From the NCBI GenBank assembly GCA_028717405.1, contig JAQUNY010000131.1, positions 1 through 5,195 on the forward strand: 5,195 bases of DNA, read 5' to 3'. Below the pieces are notes generated by a model, which saw only the letters and a program-made list of their open reading frames with translations, had not been told where the DNA came from and ran no database searches. Shown piece after piece: positions 1-5,195 of the stretch. Source of the stretch: Eubacteriales bacterium (GTDB taxonomy: Bacteria; Bacillota; Clostridia; JAQUNY01). Each line of letters starts with the position of its first letter. Position 1 is the first letter of the stretch. The position numbers were made by a program, and so were the translations under genes.

Positions 1-11
1 CCCAAAAATGA

Positions 12-94
12 CCCTCCGAATGATTATATACACTGCGACTATATGCACTGTATCCCTGCACCATTATATTATATCAGAACTTATAATAAGTAAA
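12..94 (-). promoter_or_regulatory. Possible leftward promoter and ribosome binding site for a gene beyond the left edge
   Basis: Read on the minus strand, this AT-rich stretch has a TTTACT hexamer (94-89), two overlapping TATAAT hexamers (73-68 and 68-63) and a purine-rich TCGGAGGG (19-12) that looks like a Shine-Dalgarno site. The spacing from TTTACT to the first TATAAT is 15 bases and to the second 20, so neither is ideal. A start codon would lie at or beyond the left edge; a TTG at 5-3 is possible but unproven. Two similar 15-bp units (21-35 and 36-50) lie between promoter and ribosome binding site. The rest of 1-183 shows no complete gene, and I saw no clear terminator for the peptidase gene ending at 184. 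Confidence 0.3.
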
Positions 95-183
95 CCTCCA
101 GTTATAATATTTAAACTTTCTGTTATGCTTACTGCCCTTGTCTTTGCAGGATTTTAGAAGACTGTTTTGATTTATATTAGAAA

Positions 184-960
184 TTACATAAAAAGGTCAA
201 GACCCGTTGCAGCGATTTTGCGAACTGTCCTGGCGTCAAGCCTTTCCACCCCTTCTCGCGCTGCTATGGAATCACAGTAATCGCTCCGGTAAAGTTCAAG
301 TTTTATCTCCATTGGGAGTAAGGGTTTGAAAGGTCTGGCTTTATCTGACATGGAAACAGCCCTTGCGGCAGCCAGGCGTATTTTTTGCCTGCATTCCCCG
401 GGGTCGTACAGCATCGCCCTGTTTCTCCCGAGCCCCTGCTTTACAGGCACGCACTCGATGTTTCCAAAGAATTGCCTCGCCTCAGCACACGCAGCCTCGT
501 CCCCGCTGACCATAAGCATTGGCACGCCGAAATGCCCGGCCACGATTGCCCATTGAGCCAGCTCGCCCATTCTTCGCCCATTTACAATATAATTAAACCA
601 TGTCTTGCTGGACTGGGTATGGTCGAGAAAACCATTTATGGTACCGGCCATGGCGTGAGCCCCGATGAAAAAGGTCCCGCAATAAGATTCATCCAACATT
701 CCCCACCATTTTTTATTTTCCTTAGGGTCTGTGACCGCTCTTTTATCAAGGGCACCCATGTCAAAATTACCTCCGCCTCCGTGGCTGTCGAGCACGGTCA
801 CTTCCTTTGCACCGCCTTCAAATGCGCCCTCCACGGCAGCATTTATATCGCCCATCATCAAAGATACAGCCTCCTGGAAATCCGGTCCTGCTCTGTCGAT
901 CATCTCCATTTTACCGATCCCGCTGATACCTTCCAGATCTGTATGGATATAAATTTTCAC
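184..960 (-). CDS. M55 family zinc D-aminopeptidase (DppA-like)
   Basis: The 258-residue protein resembles B. subtilis DppA, a cytoplasmic zinc peptidase that releases D-amino acids from the N-terminus of short peptides such as D-Ala-D-Ala. The family's metal ligands are all visible: Asp8 and Glu10 in the N-terminal TDLEG motif, His60 in DSHGG, His102 in GAHAM and Glu133 in MGELAQWA. His114 in FLDHTQ corresponds to the catalytic histidine. The enzyme should therefore be active; substrate choice is inferred from the family. No signal peptide is present, which fits a cytoplasmic protein. The start is GTG at 960-958, supported by GGGAGG at 975-970 with nine bases between; the stop is TAA at 186-184. 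DppA is usually linked to a dipeptide transporter, but no transporter gene is visible here. The gene follows the DUF896 gene on the same strand after a 153-bp gap, so it probably has its own promoter. Length is close to the family norm of roughly 260-280 residues. Confidence 0.9.
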   Translation of the reverse strand: MKIYIHTDLEGISGIGKMEMIDRAGPDFQEAVSLMMGDINAAVEGAFEGGAKEVTVLDSHGGGGNFDMGALDKRAVTDPKENKKWWGMLDESYCGTFFIGAHAMAGTINGFLDHTQSSKTWFNYIVNGRRMGELAQWAIVAGHFGVPMLMVSGDEAACAEARQFFGNIECVPVKQGLGRNRAMLYDPGECRQKIRLAAARAVSMSDKARPFKPLLPMEIKLELYRSDYCDSIAAREGVERLDARTVRKIAATGLDLFM

Positions 961-1021
961 TTTTCTGTTCCTCCCGCGTTTCTTTATTCCGTTTGCGCCT
1001 TTATATTCTACTTTAGAAACA

Positions 1022-1081
1022 GCTTAACAGGCTTCTTTATGCCAGGGATTTGTTATGGCTTAACAGGCTTTTATTGCCAGG
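1022..1081. repeat. Two direct repeat copies of about 25 bp upstream of the M55 peptidase gene
   Basis: Copy 1 (1022-1046) and copy 2 (1058-1081) both begin GCTTAACAGGCTT and end GCCAGG, differing only by a small change in the middle; the period is 36 bases. An 11-bp exact repeat, TTGCCAGGCCT, then occurs at 1074-1084 and 1088-1098. The copies sit 60-120 bases upstream of the peptidase start codon, so they could be tandem operator sites for that leftward gene. They also supply alternative pairing arms (AACAGGC at 1026-1032 and 1062-1068) for the terminator hairpin arm GCCTGTT (1095-1101). Function is unknown. Confidence 0.6.
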
Positions 1082-1106
1082 CCTAATTTGCCAGGCCTGT
1101 TTTTTT
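1078..1106 (+). terminator. Rho-independent terminator-like hairpin pointing rightward
   Basis: On the plus strand CAGGCCT (1078-1084) pairs perfectly with AGGCCTG (1093-1099) around an eight-base loop, and seven T residues follow directly (1100-1106). This is the classic shape of an intrinsic terminator. On the minus strand the hairpin is followed by GCAATAAAAG, not a T-run, so it would not serve the leftward DUF896 gene in the usual way. An alternative stem, AACAGGC (1062-1068) with GCCTGTT (1095-1101), overlaps it. No rightward gene precedes it in the window, so which transcript it ends is unclear. Confidence 0.6.
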
Positions 1107-1113
1107 ACTGCAG

Positions 1114-1293
1114 TTATTTGTTTTTATTTTTATCTTTCACTATCCCCATAAGATTATTTCTGAGGCTTTCTTTACAGCTTTCTATATATTCCCTTCTTAA
1201 TCCGTCTCTCTCTGTTTTTTCCTCTTCGCTCAACCCCGCTTCCTTCGCCTTGCGTGCCAGCTCATTTATCCTTTCTATCCTGCATCTGTCCAT
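1114..1293 (-). CDS. DUF896 family small protein (YnzC-like)
   Basis: This 59-residue open frame starts at ATG 1293-1291 and ends at TAA 1116-1114. It begins MDRCRIERINELARKAKEAG and continues LSEEEKTERDGLRREYIES, which is the DUF896 pattern: a helix with RINEL(A)xKAK, a turn rich in Glu, then a second helix with LRxEY and a following K-S-L-N segment. B. subtilis YnzC is somewhat longer and folds as a helical hairpin; this copy ends soon after the conserved part in a Lys/Asn-rich tail. No upstream in-frame ATG, GTG or TTG occurs before a TAA at about 1332-1330, so the start is fixed. A purine-rich GGGGAAGG lies about 11 bases upstream, a slightly long spacing. In B. subtilis ynzC belongs to the LexA-controlled yneA operon, but the molecular role of the family is not known to me. 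It is divergent from ychF and shares the 80-bp promoter region with it. The assignment rests on motif recognition. Confidence 0.85.
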   Translation of the reverse strand: MDRCRIERINELARKAKEAGLSEEEKTERDGLRREYIESCKESLRNNLMGIVKDKNKNK

Positions 1294-1325
1294 GTTTGAG
1301 TTTTCCTTCCCCGGCTGTACTTGCC

Positions 1326-1353
1326 CTCGTTATAATGATATCATTATTTCGAG
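1326..1353. promoter_or_regulatory. Long dyad, candidate operator between the DUF896 gene and ychF
   Basis: A perfect 16-bp palindrome, ATAATGATATCATTAT, lies at 1332-1347. It is flanked by CTCG (1326-1329) and CGAG (1350-1353), making a 28-bp dyad broken only by TT opposite TT. It overlaps the TATAAT at 1331-1336 and lies 20 bases before the ychF start, a typical place for repressor binding. The core resembles the Fur consensus GATAATGATAATCATTATC without its central base, so Fur-family binding is possible, but the even spacing argues for caution. It could control one or both divergent genes. Confidence 0.5.
1331..1336 (+). promoter_or_regulatory. Putative -10 box for ychF
   Basis: A consensus TATAAT lies at 1331-1336, which would put the transcription start near 1343 and give a leader of about 30 bases before the ATG at 1374. 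No good -35 box is found: TTCCCC at 1307-1312 is a poor match at 18 bases. A leftward counterpart for the DUF896 gene could be TTAAAA followed 17 bases later by TATCAT on the minus strand, both inside or beside the dyad. Both are weak predictions. Confidence 0.35.
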
Positions 1354-1373
1354 TATATTTTAAGAGGTGGAAA

Positions 1374-2465
1374 ATGAAACTTGGCATCGTCGGCCTTCCC
1401 AACGTCGGGAAAAGCACGCTTTTCAACGCAATAACCAAAGCAGGCGCGGAATGCGCCAACTATCCTTTCTGTACCATTGAACCCAATGTCGGCGTAGTTG
1501 CAGTGCCTGATGAGAGGCTTGACAGGCTTGCCGAAATCTATAATCCAAAAAAAGTGGTGCCTGCCATCATCGAATTTGTCGACATAGCCGGCCTTGTAAA
1601 AGGCGCCAGCCGCGGCGAGGGACTTGGCAACAAATTTTTGTCGCACATTCGCCAGGTGGACGCAATAATCCATGTGATACGCTGCTTTGAAGACGGCAAT
1701 ATCGTTCATGTTGACGGCTCGATCGGTCCTGCCCGCGATATTGAGACAATAAATCTGGAATTGATTTTTGCCGATATGGAGGTAATGGAAAAACGTATCG
1801 ACAAAATAAAGAAAATGATGAAGTCCGGCGACAGAAAATACCTTGAGGAGCTCGCCATATGCGAGAAAATCATGAAAGCTCTCGAGAGCGGTATGCCCGC
1901 CCGTTCACTGACACTTGACCAGGATGAGATCATCTACGTCAGAGACCTTTTTCTCCTCACATCCAAGCCGGTTTTATATGCTGCCAACATTTCAGAAAAA
2001 GACCTGGGTGACGAAAATAATCCGTACATAAGAGAACTGCTGTCATGCGCTGCAGCCGAAAATGCCGAAGTAATGGTCATATGTGCAAAAATCGAAGAAG
2101 AAATCGCAGCCCTGGACGACGAGGAAAAAACCGCGTTTATAGAAGAGCTCGGCCTGGCTGAATCAGGCCTTGACCGCCTGATAAAAATAGGGTACAGGCT
2201 TCTGGGCCTGATCAGCTATCTTACTGCCGGCGAGCCCGAAGTCAGGGCCTGGACAATCGAGAAGGGTACCAAGGCCCCACAGGCTGCCGGAAAAATCCAC
2301 AGTGATTTTGAGAAGGGATTTATTCGCGCCGAAATCGTTGCTTACAGTGACCTCATGGCATGCGGGACTTATGCGGCCGCTCGTGAAAAGGGCCTTGTCC
2401 GGTCTGAGGGACGCGAATATGTCATGCAGGACGGCGATATAGTGCTTTTCAGATTTAATGTCTGA
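1374..2465 (+). CDS. ychF: Ribosome-binding ATPase YchF (OLA1/Obg-related family)
   Basis: The protein has 363 residues, the family's standard length. It shows the P-loop GLPNVGKST (7-15), the family signature NYPFCTIEPN (29-38), and the G3 motif DIAGLVKGAS followed by GEGLGNKFL (70-89). In place of the GTPase NKxD it has NISE (205-208), matching the NxxE that gives YchF/OLA1 its preference for ATP over GTP. A coiled-coil-like charged helix pair (about 135-170) precedes it, and the C-terminal TGS domain covers about 280-363. Homologues bind ribosomes and affect translation and oxidative stress responses in the cytoplasm. The ATG at 1374 is preferred to an upstream in-frame ATG at 1254 because GAGGTG (1364-1369) lies just before it and homologues begin MKxGIVGLPN. 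The upstream extension would run through the divergent promoter and the DUF896 gene. The stop at 2463-2465 overlaps the convergent mrfB gene by 11 bases. No missing key residue was noticed. Confidence 0.97.
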   Translation: MKLGIVGLPNVGKSTLFNAITKAGAECANYPFCTIEPNVGVVAVPDERLDRLAEIYNPKKVVPAIIEFVDIAGLVKGASRGEGLGNKFLSHIRQVDAIIHVIRCFEDGNIVHVDGSIGPARDIETINLELIFADMEVMEKRIDKIKKMMKSGDRKYLEELAICEKIMKALESGMPARSLTLDQDEIIYVRDLFLLTSKPVLYAANISEKDLGDENNPYIRELLSCAAAENAEVMVICAKIEEEIAALDDEEKTAFIEELGLAESGLDRLIKIGYRLLGLISYLTAGEPEVRAWTIEKGTKAPQAAGKIHSDFEKGFIRAEIVAYSDLMACGTYAAAREKGLVRSEGREYVMQDGDIVLFRFNV

Positions 2466-3861
2466 GGGCTATTTTACCTTCAAGTCTTTTTAGCCGCCAG
2501 GAAAGGCTGTCAAATAAATTTGCGCTGCTGTTGCAGCGGCCTGAAGGCGAAGCGGCAGCCGAAGCTGATGATGAAGCTGATGATGAAGCTGATGATGAAG
2601 GTGCTGATGAGGCTGCTGACGAAGCTGCTGACGAAGCCGATGATGAAGTCGGAGATGAAGCTGCAGATACGTGTCCATAAATGCTCCTGAGATATGTCAA
2701 AGCCTCTTGCACCAGGGAGGCTGCCATTTCATATTCTTTAAGCTTGTGCTCATAATATTTTGCCAGTTCCACCACCGCATGGATGTCGGGAACTCCGTCC
2801 TTTATCCTGATGCTCTCCCATATTTCGGCTGCCGATGCCACCCTCCCGCTTTTCTTGTAAATCCCGGCAAGCTTTTTTGAAGCTATACTGCAGACATGAT
2901 CATTGCCGGACGCCGTGCACTCTGAATAAAGCTCTTCTGCGACTCCAAAGGCCGCTGCGTTCCAGGCCTGGTGTATCCCGGCGGCGCCAAGCAGCTCATA
3001 TCCGCCATCAGAAGCTTTGACCGGGTCGGCTATTATTTCGCTTATCCTTGCAGCCAGGGAGACAAGCGACAGCACATCAAGCCTGTTATGAGTGATGACT
3101 CTTTCAAGGTCTCCGGTATCTCCTGTTTCAAGATAATTGAAATATATCCCGGGGATCATCTCGCCGGGTATGTCGCCAAAGCGTGGCTCATTCAGAATAT
3201 TATCCTCAAGTGATGAAAGCCTGCAGCTTTCCAGCTTCATTTTCCAGAGCCGCCTTGCCGGAAAGAGCAGGTCAAAATGGCACGGATCCCTCATTCCCAG
3301 CCTCATCCTGTTGGCGATATACCTGCCGTTAATTATGTTCCAGTCAAAGGCTTTACCATTGAAAGTTACAAGGTTTTTATACGAAGATAACACCTTGTTA
3401 AGCTCAAACAGCATTGCAGGCTCTTCATCATAATCCCTCATAAAATACTGCCTGACTATAAAATGGTCCTCTCTGAAAAACCCGATGCCCGCCAGGAATG
3501 CGACTGTGCCCGCTCCGCCTGAGAGACCTGTCGTTTCAGTATCAAAAAAGACAAGGTCACTGGCATTGTAAATGGCAGCAGTCTCATCATTCCCGTAGTT
3601 TTTTTGCCGGCCGCAAGCTAATTCCAGAGCTCCCATGTCCGATCCTGTGAGCTCTTCAAGGCGGTATCCCCCGTATATGAAGGAAACAGGATATACTTTT
3701 TCTATTATCAGACAGCTGCCCTCATCATTACGGCATATAACGGAGTCCGCCAAAACGGCTGGGCGCCTGCCTGGATCATCAGCCTTTTCTGCTTTTTCCC
3801 CGCCGCTGCCGGTTATGGCGGCGCTGTTTCCGCTTCTCTCCGGATCGTTGTTATTTGTCAT
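2455..3861 (-). CDS. mrfB: MrfB/YprB-like DEDDh 3'-5' exonuclease with TPR-like C-terminus
   Basis: The 468-residue protein is an RNase H-fold exonuclease of the YprB type. In B. subtilis MrfB works with the helicase MrfA in repair of mitomycin C damage independently of UvrABC. The catalytic set is visible: Asp107 and Glu109 in FFDTETTGLSGG, Asp173 in FNGKAFDW, and His258 and Asp262 in THNRLDVLSL, giving a DEDDh arrangement. Residues 1-50 are polar and look disordered; the conserved part begins near EKVYPVSFIYGGYRLEEL (54-71). The C-terminal third has paired helices typical of TPR repeats (about 295-393), then a Ser/Ala tetrapeptide array (399-438), then a final helix DSLSWRLKRLEGK. I believe the B. 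subtilis protein is about 55 residues shorter, and the array accounts for much of the difference. The ATG at 3861-3859 is preceded by AGGAAAGGG; no other ATG, GTG or TTG lies in frame back to a TAA at 3948-3946. It follows mrfA by 97 bases and is probably co-transcribed. The assignment to MrfB rests on motifs and gene order. Confidence 0.88.
   Translation of the reverse strand: MTNNNDPERSGNSAAITGSGGEKAEKADDPGRRPAVLADSVICRNDEGSCLIIEKVYPVSFIYGGYRLEELTGSDMGALELACGRQKNYGNDETAAIYNASDLVFFDTETTGLSGGAGTVAFLAGIGFFREDHFIVRQYFMRDYDEEPAMLFELNKVLSSYKNLVTFNGKAFDWNIINGRYIANRMRLGMRDPCHFDLLFPARRLWKMKLESCRLSSLEDNILNEPRFGDIPGEMIPGIYFNYLETGDTGDLERVITHNRLDVLSLVSLAARISEIIADPVKASDGGYELLGAAGIHQAWNAAAFGVAEELYSECTASGNDHVCSIASKKLAGIYKKSGRVASAAEIWESIRIKDGVPDIHAVVELAKYYEHKLKEYEMAASLVQEALTYLRSIYGHVSAASSPTSSSASSAASSAASSAPSSSASSSASSSASAAASPSGRCNSSANLFDSLSWRLKRLEGKIALRH
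2548..2668. repeat. Ten-unit 12-bp tandem repeat inside mrfB (Ser/Ala linker)
   Basis: On the plus strand GAAGCTGATGAT occurs three times exactly (2561-2572, 2573-2584, 2585-2596). Six further in-register variants follow up to 2668, and one degenerate unit precedes at 2549-2560. On the coding strand each unit gives a tetrapeptide such as SSAS, SAAS, SAPS or SPTS, covering residues 399-438. Because the unit is 12 bases, gain or loss of copies keeps the reading frame. The segment probably forms a flexible linker between the TPR-like helices and the last helix. Confidence 0.9.
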
Positions 3862-3868
3862 TTTCCCT

Positions 3869-3959
3869 TTCCTGTCAGCCTTTCCTTCCGCACTAACCTG
3901 TTGCCTTAACTTTCTGCCTTTAATAGCTGCCTTAACTTGCCGCCTTTACTTGCTGCCTT
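3869..3959. repeat. Degenerate 13-bp tandem repeat filling the mrfA-mrfB spacer
   Basis: Read on the minus strand, the spacer splits into units beginning AAGGC: AAGGCAGCAAGTA (3959-3947), AAGGCGGCAAGTT (3946-3934), AAGGCAGCTATTA (3933-3921), AAGGCAGAAAGTT (3920-3908) and AAGGCAACAGGTT (3907-3895). A degenerate 12-base unit and AAGGCTGACAGGA (3882-3870) follow, and AAGGG of the mrfB ribosome binding site continues the phase. The array starts in the mrfA stop codon and ends at the mrfB Shine-Dalgarno site. Each unit carries AAGG, a Shine-Dalgarno-like core. The unit length is not a multiple of three and the region has stops in the frames checked, so it is not coding. Confidence 0.85.
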
Positions 3960-5195
3960 TACCTTTCCAATATCATATCAATTACCTTCAGTGCGGTTTT
4001 CTTGGGATCCCCCGCTCCTGAAAATACGTTCAAAGGTCCAACACATGAAGGGCATCCTTCGACGCATGTACAGGTTGTGATCATACCGCGCGCAGCTTCA
4101 AACAGTTCATCATGAAGCTCGTAAAGCTTGTCACTGAAGCCTACTCCACCGGGGCAGCTGTCATATATGTAAATTGTCGGGAGAAAGGTGAACGGGGCTT
4201 TGACCTGGTAAACCACATTGATGTCGCCCGGGGCGCACATCAGGTAAATCGGAGCTGTGTTGGAAAGAAGGTTTGATAAACCGATGAGGCCGTCCTGCAG
4301 AGCGTTTCTGCCCACAGTTATCTCCATATTTTCGGGAAGGCTTACCCAGTAAGAGGATGTGTGCATCTCGGTCTCAGGCAGATTGACCCTGCCATAGCCG
4401 ATATTCTCATGAGTATACAGCTTTATTTTCTTGAACATCGTGACCAGGGCAGTGACTCTGACTTCACCGCTGCTGATGCTTATTCCGCCGTTCTCCCTCT
4501 CGCGGAAAACATCGATCACCTTCATATCAACGGCAAGGTTGGCATCTGTGTAATAATCGACATTGACCTTCGTAACGTAGGCCTTCCTGTCGTCATAGTC
4601 AAGTTTCTCGACCTGGTACTGCTGGCCTTCATGTATATATATTGCCTGTTCATGCACCAGCATTGGCGCACTGAAGCGGTCGGTCTCGCCTATGACACGG
4701 TGTTTTGACTGGTCCGTAGTGTCTATGATTATGAAATTGTCGCTTGAGGCGCTTCTTAAACTGATCTGCTCGGAAGGGAATGCGTCGGATGACCAGTGCC
4801 ATCTGCGTCCCACATGCCTGACAAATTTTGACTCCTCCATGGCGGCAAGCATTTCGGCAGTGGTTTCAACGCCATACTTTTCACCGTCTTCAAACGGCAG
4901 CTCAAATGCAGCGCATTTAAGATGGCTGTGCAGTATGACAAGGTTATCCGGATTGATCAGCCCGTGCTCAGGGCTTTTTTCAAGGATATAGGCAGGATTT
5001 GATACAATATACTGGTCGAGGGGTGAACTGCCTGCCACTATGAATGCTGCTGACACACTGTTGCGCCTGCCAGCCCTGCCCGACTGCTGCCAGGTGCTTG
5101 CTATAGTACCGGGATACCCGCAGATGATACATACGTCAAGAGTCCCTATGTCTATTCCAAGCTCAAGAGCATTGGTGCTTACAACGCCCAATATC
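3959..5195 (-). CDS. mrfA: MrfA/YprA-like DEAD/DEAH-box helicase, C-terminal part (cut by right edge)
   Basis: The reading frame is open to the right edge. Its first visible codons (ATA, then TTG at 5191-5189) are internal, so the N-terminal half with the P-loop and DEAH motifs lies outside the window. About 411 residues remain. Counting the TTG leucine as 1, helicase motif V (STNALELGIDIG, about 5-16) and motif VI (QQSGRAGRR, about 35-43) define the end of the second RecA domain. A middle region with YDDRKAYVTKVNVDYYT is typical of the DUF1998-containing helicases. The C-terminus carries the zinc-binding cluster CTCVEGCPSC with Cys374, Cys376, Cys380 and Cys383, after the YDSCPGGVGFSDKLY motif. 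This is the architecture of B. subtilis MrfA, a 3'-5' DNA helicase that partners the exonuclease MrfB in mitomycin repair. It lies directly upstream of that exonuclease gene on the same strand. The stop is TAA at 3961-3959. Other DUF1998 helicases are possible, but the MrfB neighbour favours MrfA. Confidence 0.9.
   Translation of the reverse strand, partial: ILGVVSTNALELGIDIGTLDVCIICGYPGTIASTWQQSGRAGRRNSVSAAFIVAGSSPLDQYIVSNPAYILEKSPEHGLINPDNLVILHSHLKCAAFELPFEDGEKYGVETTAEMLAAMEESKFVRHVGRRWHWSSDAFPSEQISLRSASSDNFIIIDTTDQSKHRVIGETDRFSAPMLVHEQAIYIHEGQQYQVEKLDYDDRKAYVTKVNVDYYTDANLAVDMKVIDVFRERENGGISISSGEVRVTALVTMFKKIKLYTHENIGYGRVNLPETEMHTSSYWVSLPENMEITVGRNALQDGLIGLSNLLSNTAPIYLMCAPGDINVVYQVKAPFTFLPTIYIYDSCPGGVGFSDKLYELHDELFEAARGMITTCTCVEGCPSCVGPLNVFSGAGDPKKTALKVIDMILER

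Noticed and set aside
385..1086. 233-codon plus-strand frame antisense to the M55 peptidase, ending near the rightward terminator
   Set aside because: It lies almost wholly opposite a gene with intact M55 catalytic residues, its product has no recognisable domain, and its composition looks like a shadow. The nearby terminator is suggestive but not sufficient.
1088..1363. Plus-strand frame of 91 codons across 1088-1363
   Set aside because: It is antisense to the DUF896 gene and runs through the terminator and the divergent promoter; the product is a Ser/Leu/Phe-rich shadow.
1254..1373. Upstream start extending YchF by 40 residues
   Set aside because: The extension would cover the dyad and the divergent DUF896 gene. 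The ATG at 1374 has a good Shine-Dalgarno site and gives the standard 363-residue length.
1294..1373. LexA box controlling the DUF896 gene
   Set aside because: I looked for the Gram-positive GAAC-N4-GTTC pattern and did not find it; the dyad present has a different sequence.
2549..2668. Plus-strand acidic Glu-Ala-Asp-Asp repeat protein
   Set aside because: The 12-bp array reads as EADD on the plus strand, but that strand holds no plausible gene there. The minus frame carries the exonuclease motifs and continues through the array to a normal final helix.
2549..3959. CRISPR array from the 12-bp and 13-bp repeats
   Set aside because: The units are directly adjacent without spacers and far too short; no cas gene is present.
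5189..5191. TTG as the start of the helicase fragment
   Set aside because: The frame stays open to the window edge, and the residues right after it are helicase motif V, which is always internal.

Overview
The window reads as part of a chromosome from a low-to-mid GC Gram-positive bacterium (Firmicutes, probably Clostridia-like). This is an inference from gene content: an MrfA/MrfB (YprA/YprB) repair pair, a DUF896/YnzC-like small protein and a DppA-like M55 aminopeptidase, all with purine-rich Shine-Dalgarno sites. No rRNA, tRNA, mobile element, phage gene or CRISPR array was seen.

Layout. Positions 1-183 are AT-rich and carry no complete gene; they hold a possible leftward promoter and ribosome binding site for a gene beyond the left edge. 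Positions 184-960 (minus) encode a zinc D-aminopeptidase of family M55 with a GTG start. Positions 961-1113 hold direct repeats and a strong terminator-like hairpin that points rightward, against both flanking genes. Positions 1114-1293 (minus) encode a 59-residue DUF896/YnzC-like protein. A divergent promoter region (1294-1373) follows, with a 16-bp perfect palindrome inside a 28-bp dyad that overlaps a consensus TATAAT. Positions 1374-2465 (plus) encode the complete YchF/OLA1 ATPase. Its last 11 bases overlap tail-to-tail with the gene at 2455-3861 (minus), an MrfB/YprB-type DEDDh exonuclease. Upstream of that, 3959-5195 (minus) is the C-terminal part of an MrfA/YprA-type helicase, cut by the right window edge.

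How the genes fit together. The helicase and exonuclease lie in the order known for Bacillus subtilis mrfA-mrfB, a UvrABC-independent pathway for mitomycin-type lesions. They are very likely co-transcribed leftward. The DUF896 gene belongs to a family whose B. subtilis member sits in an SOS operon, so two DNA-damage-associated loci may flank ychF, although no LexA box was found. The M55 peptidase and YchF look like unrelated housekeeping or nutritional genes.

The main unusual features are repeats. The mrfB coding region has a ten-unit 12-bp minisatellite encoding a Ser/Ala tetrapeptide linker. The 97-bp mrfA-mrfB spacer is built almost entirely of a degenerate 13-bp tandem repeat carrying AAGG, a Shine-Dalgarno-like core. 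I did not find a convincing wholly new system. The best leads are these two arrays, the divergent dyad and the orphan rightward terminator.
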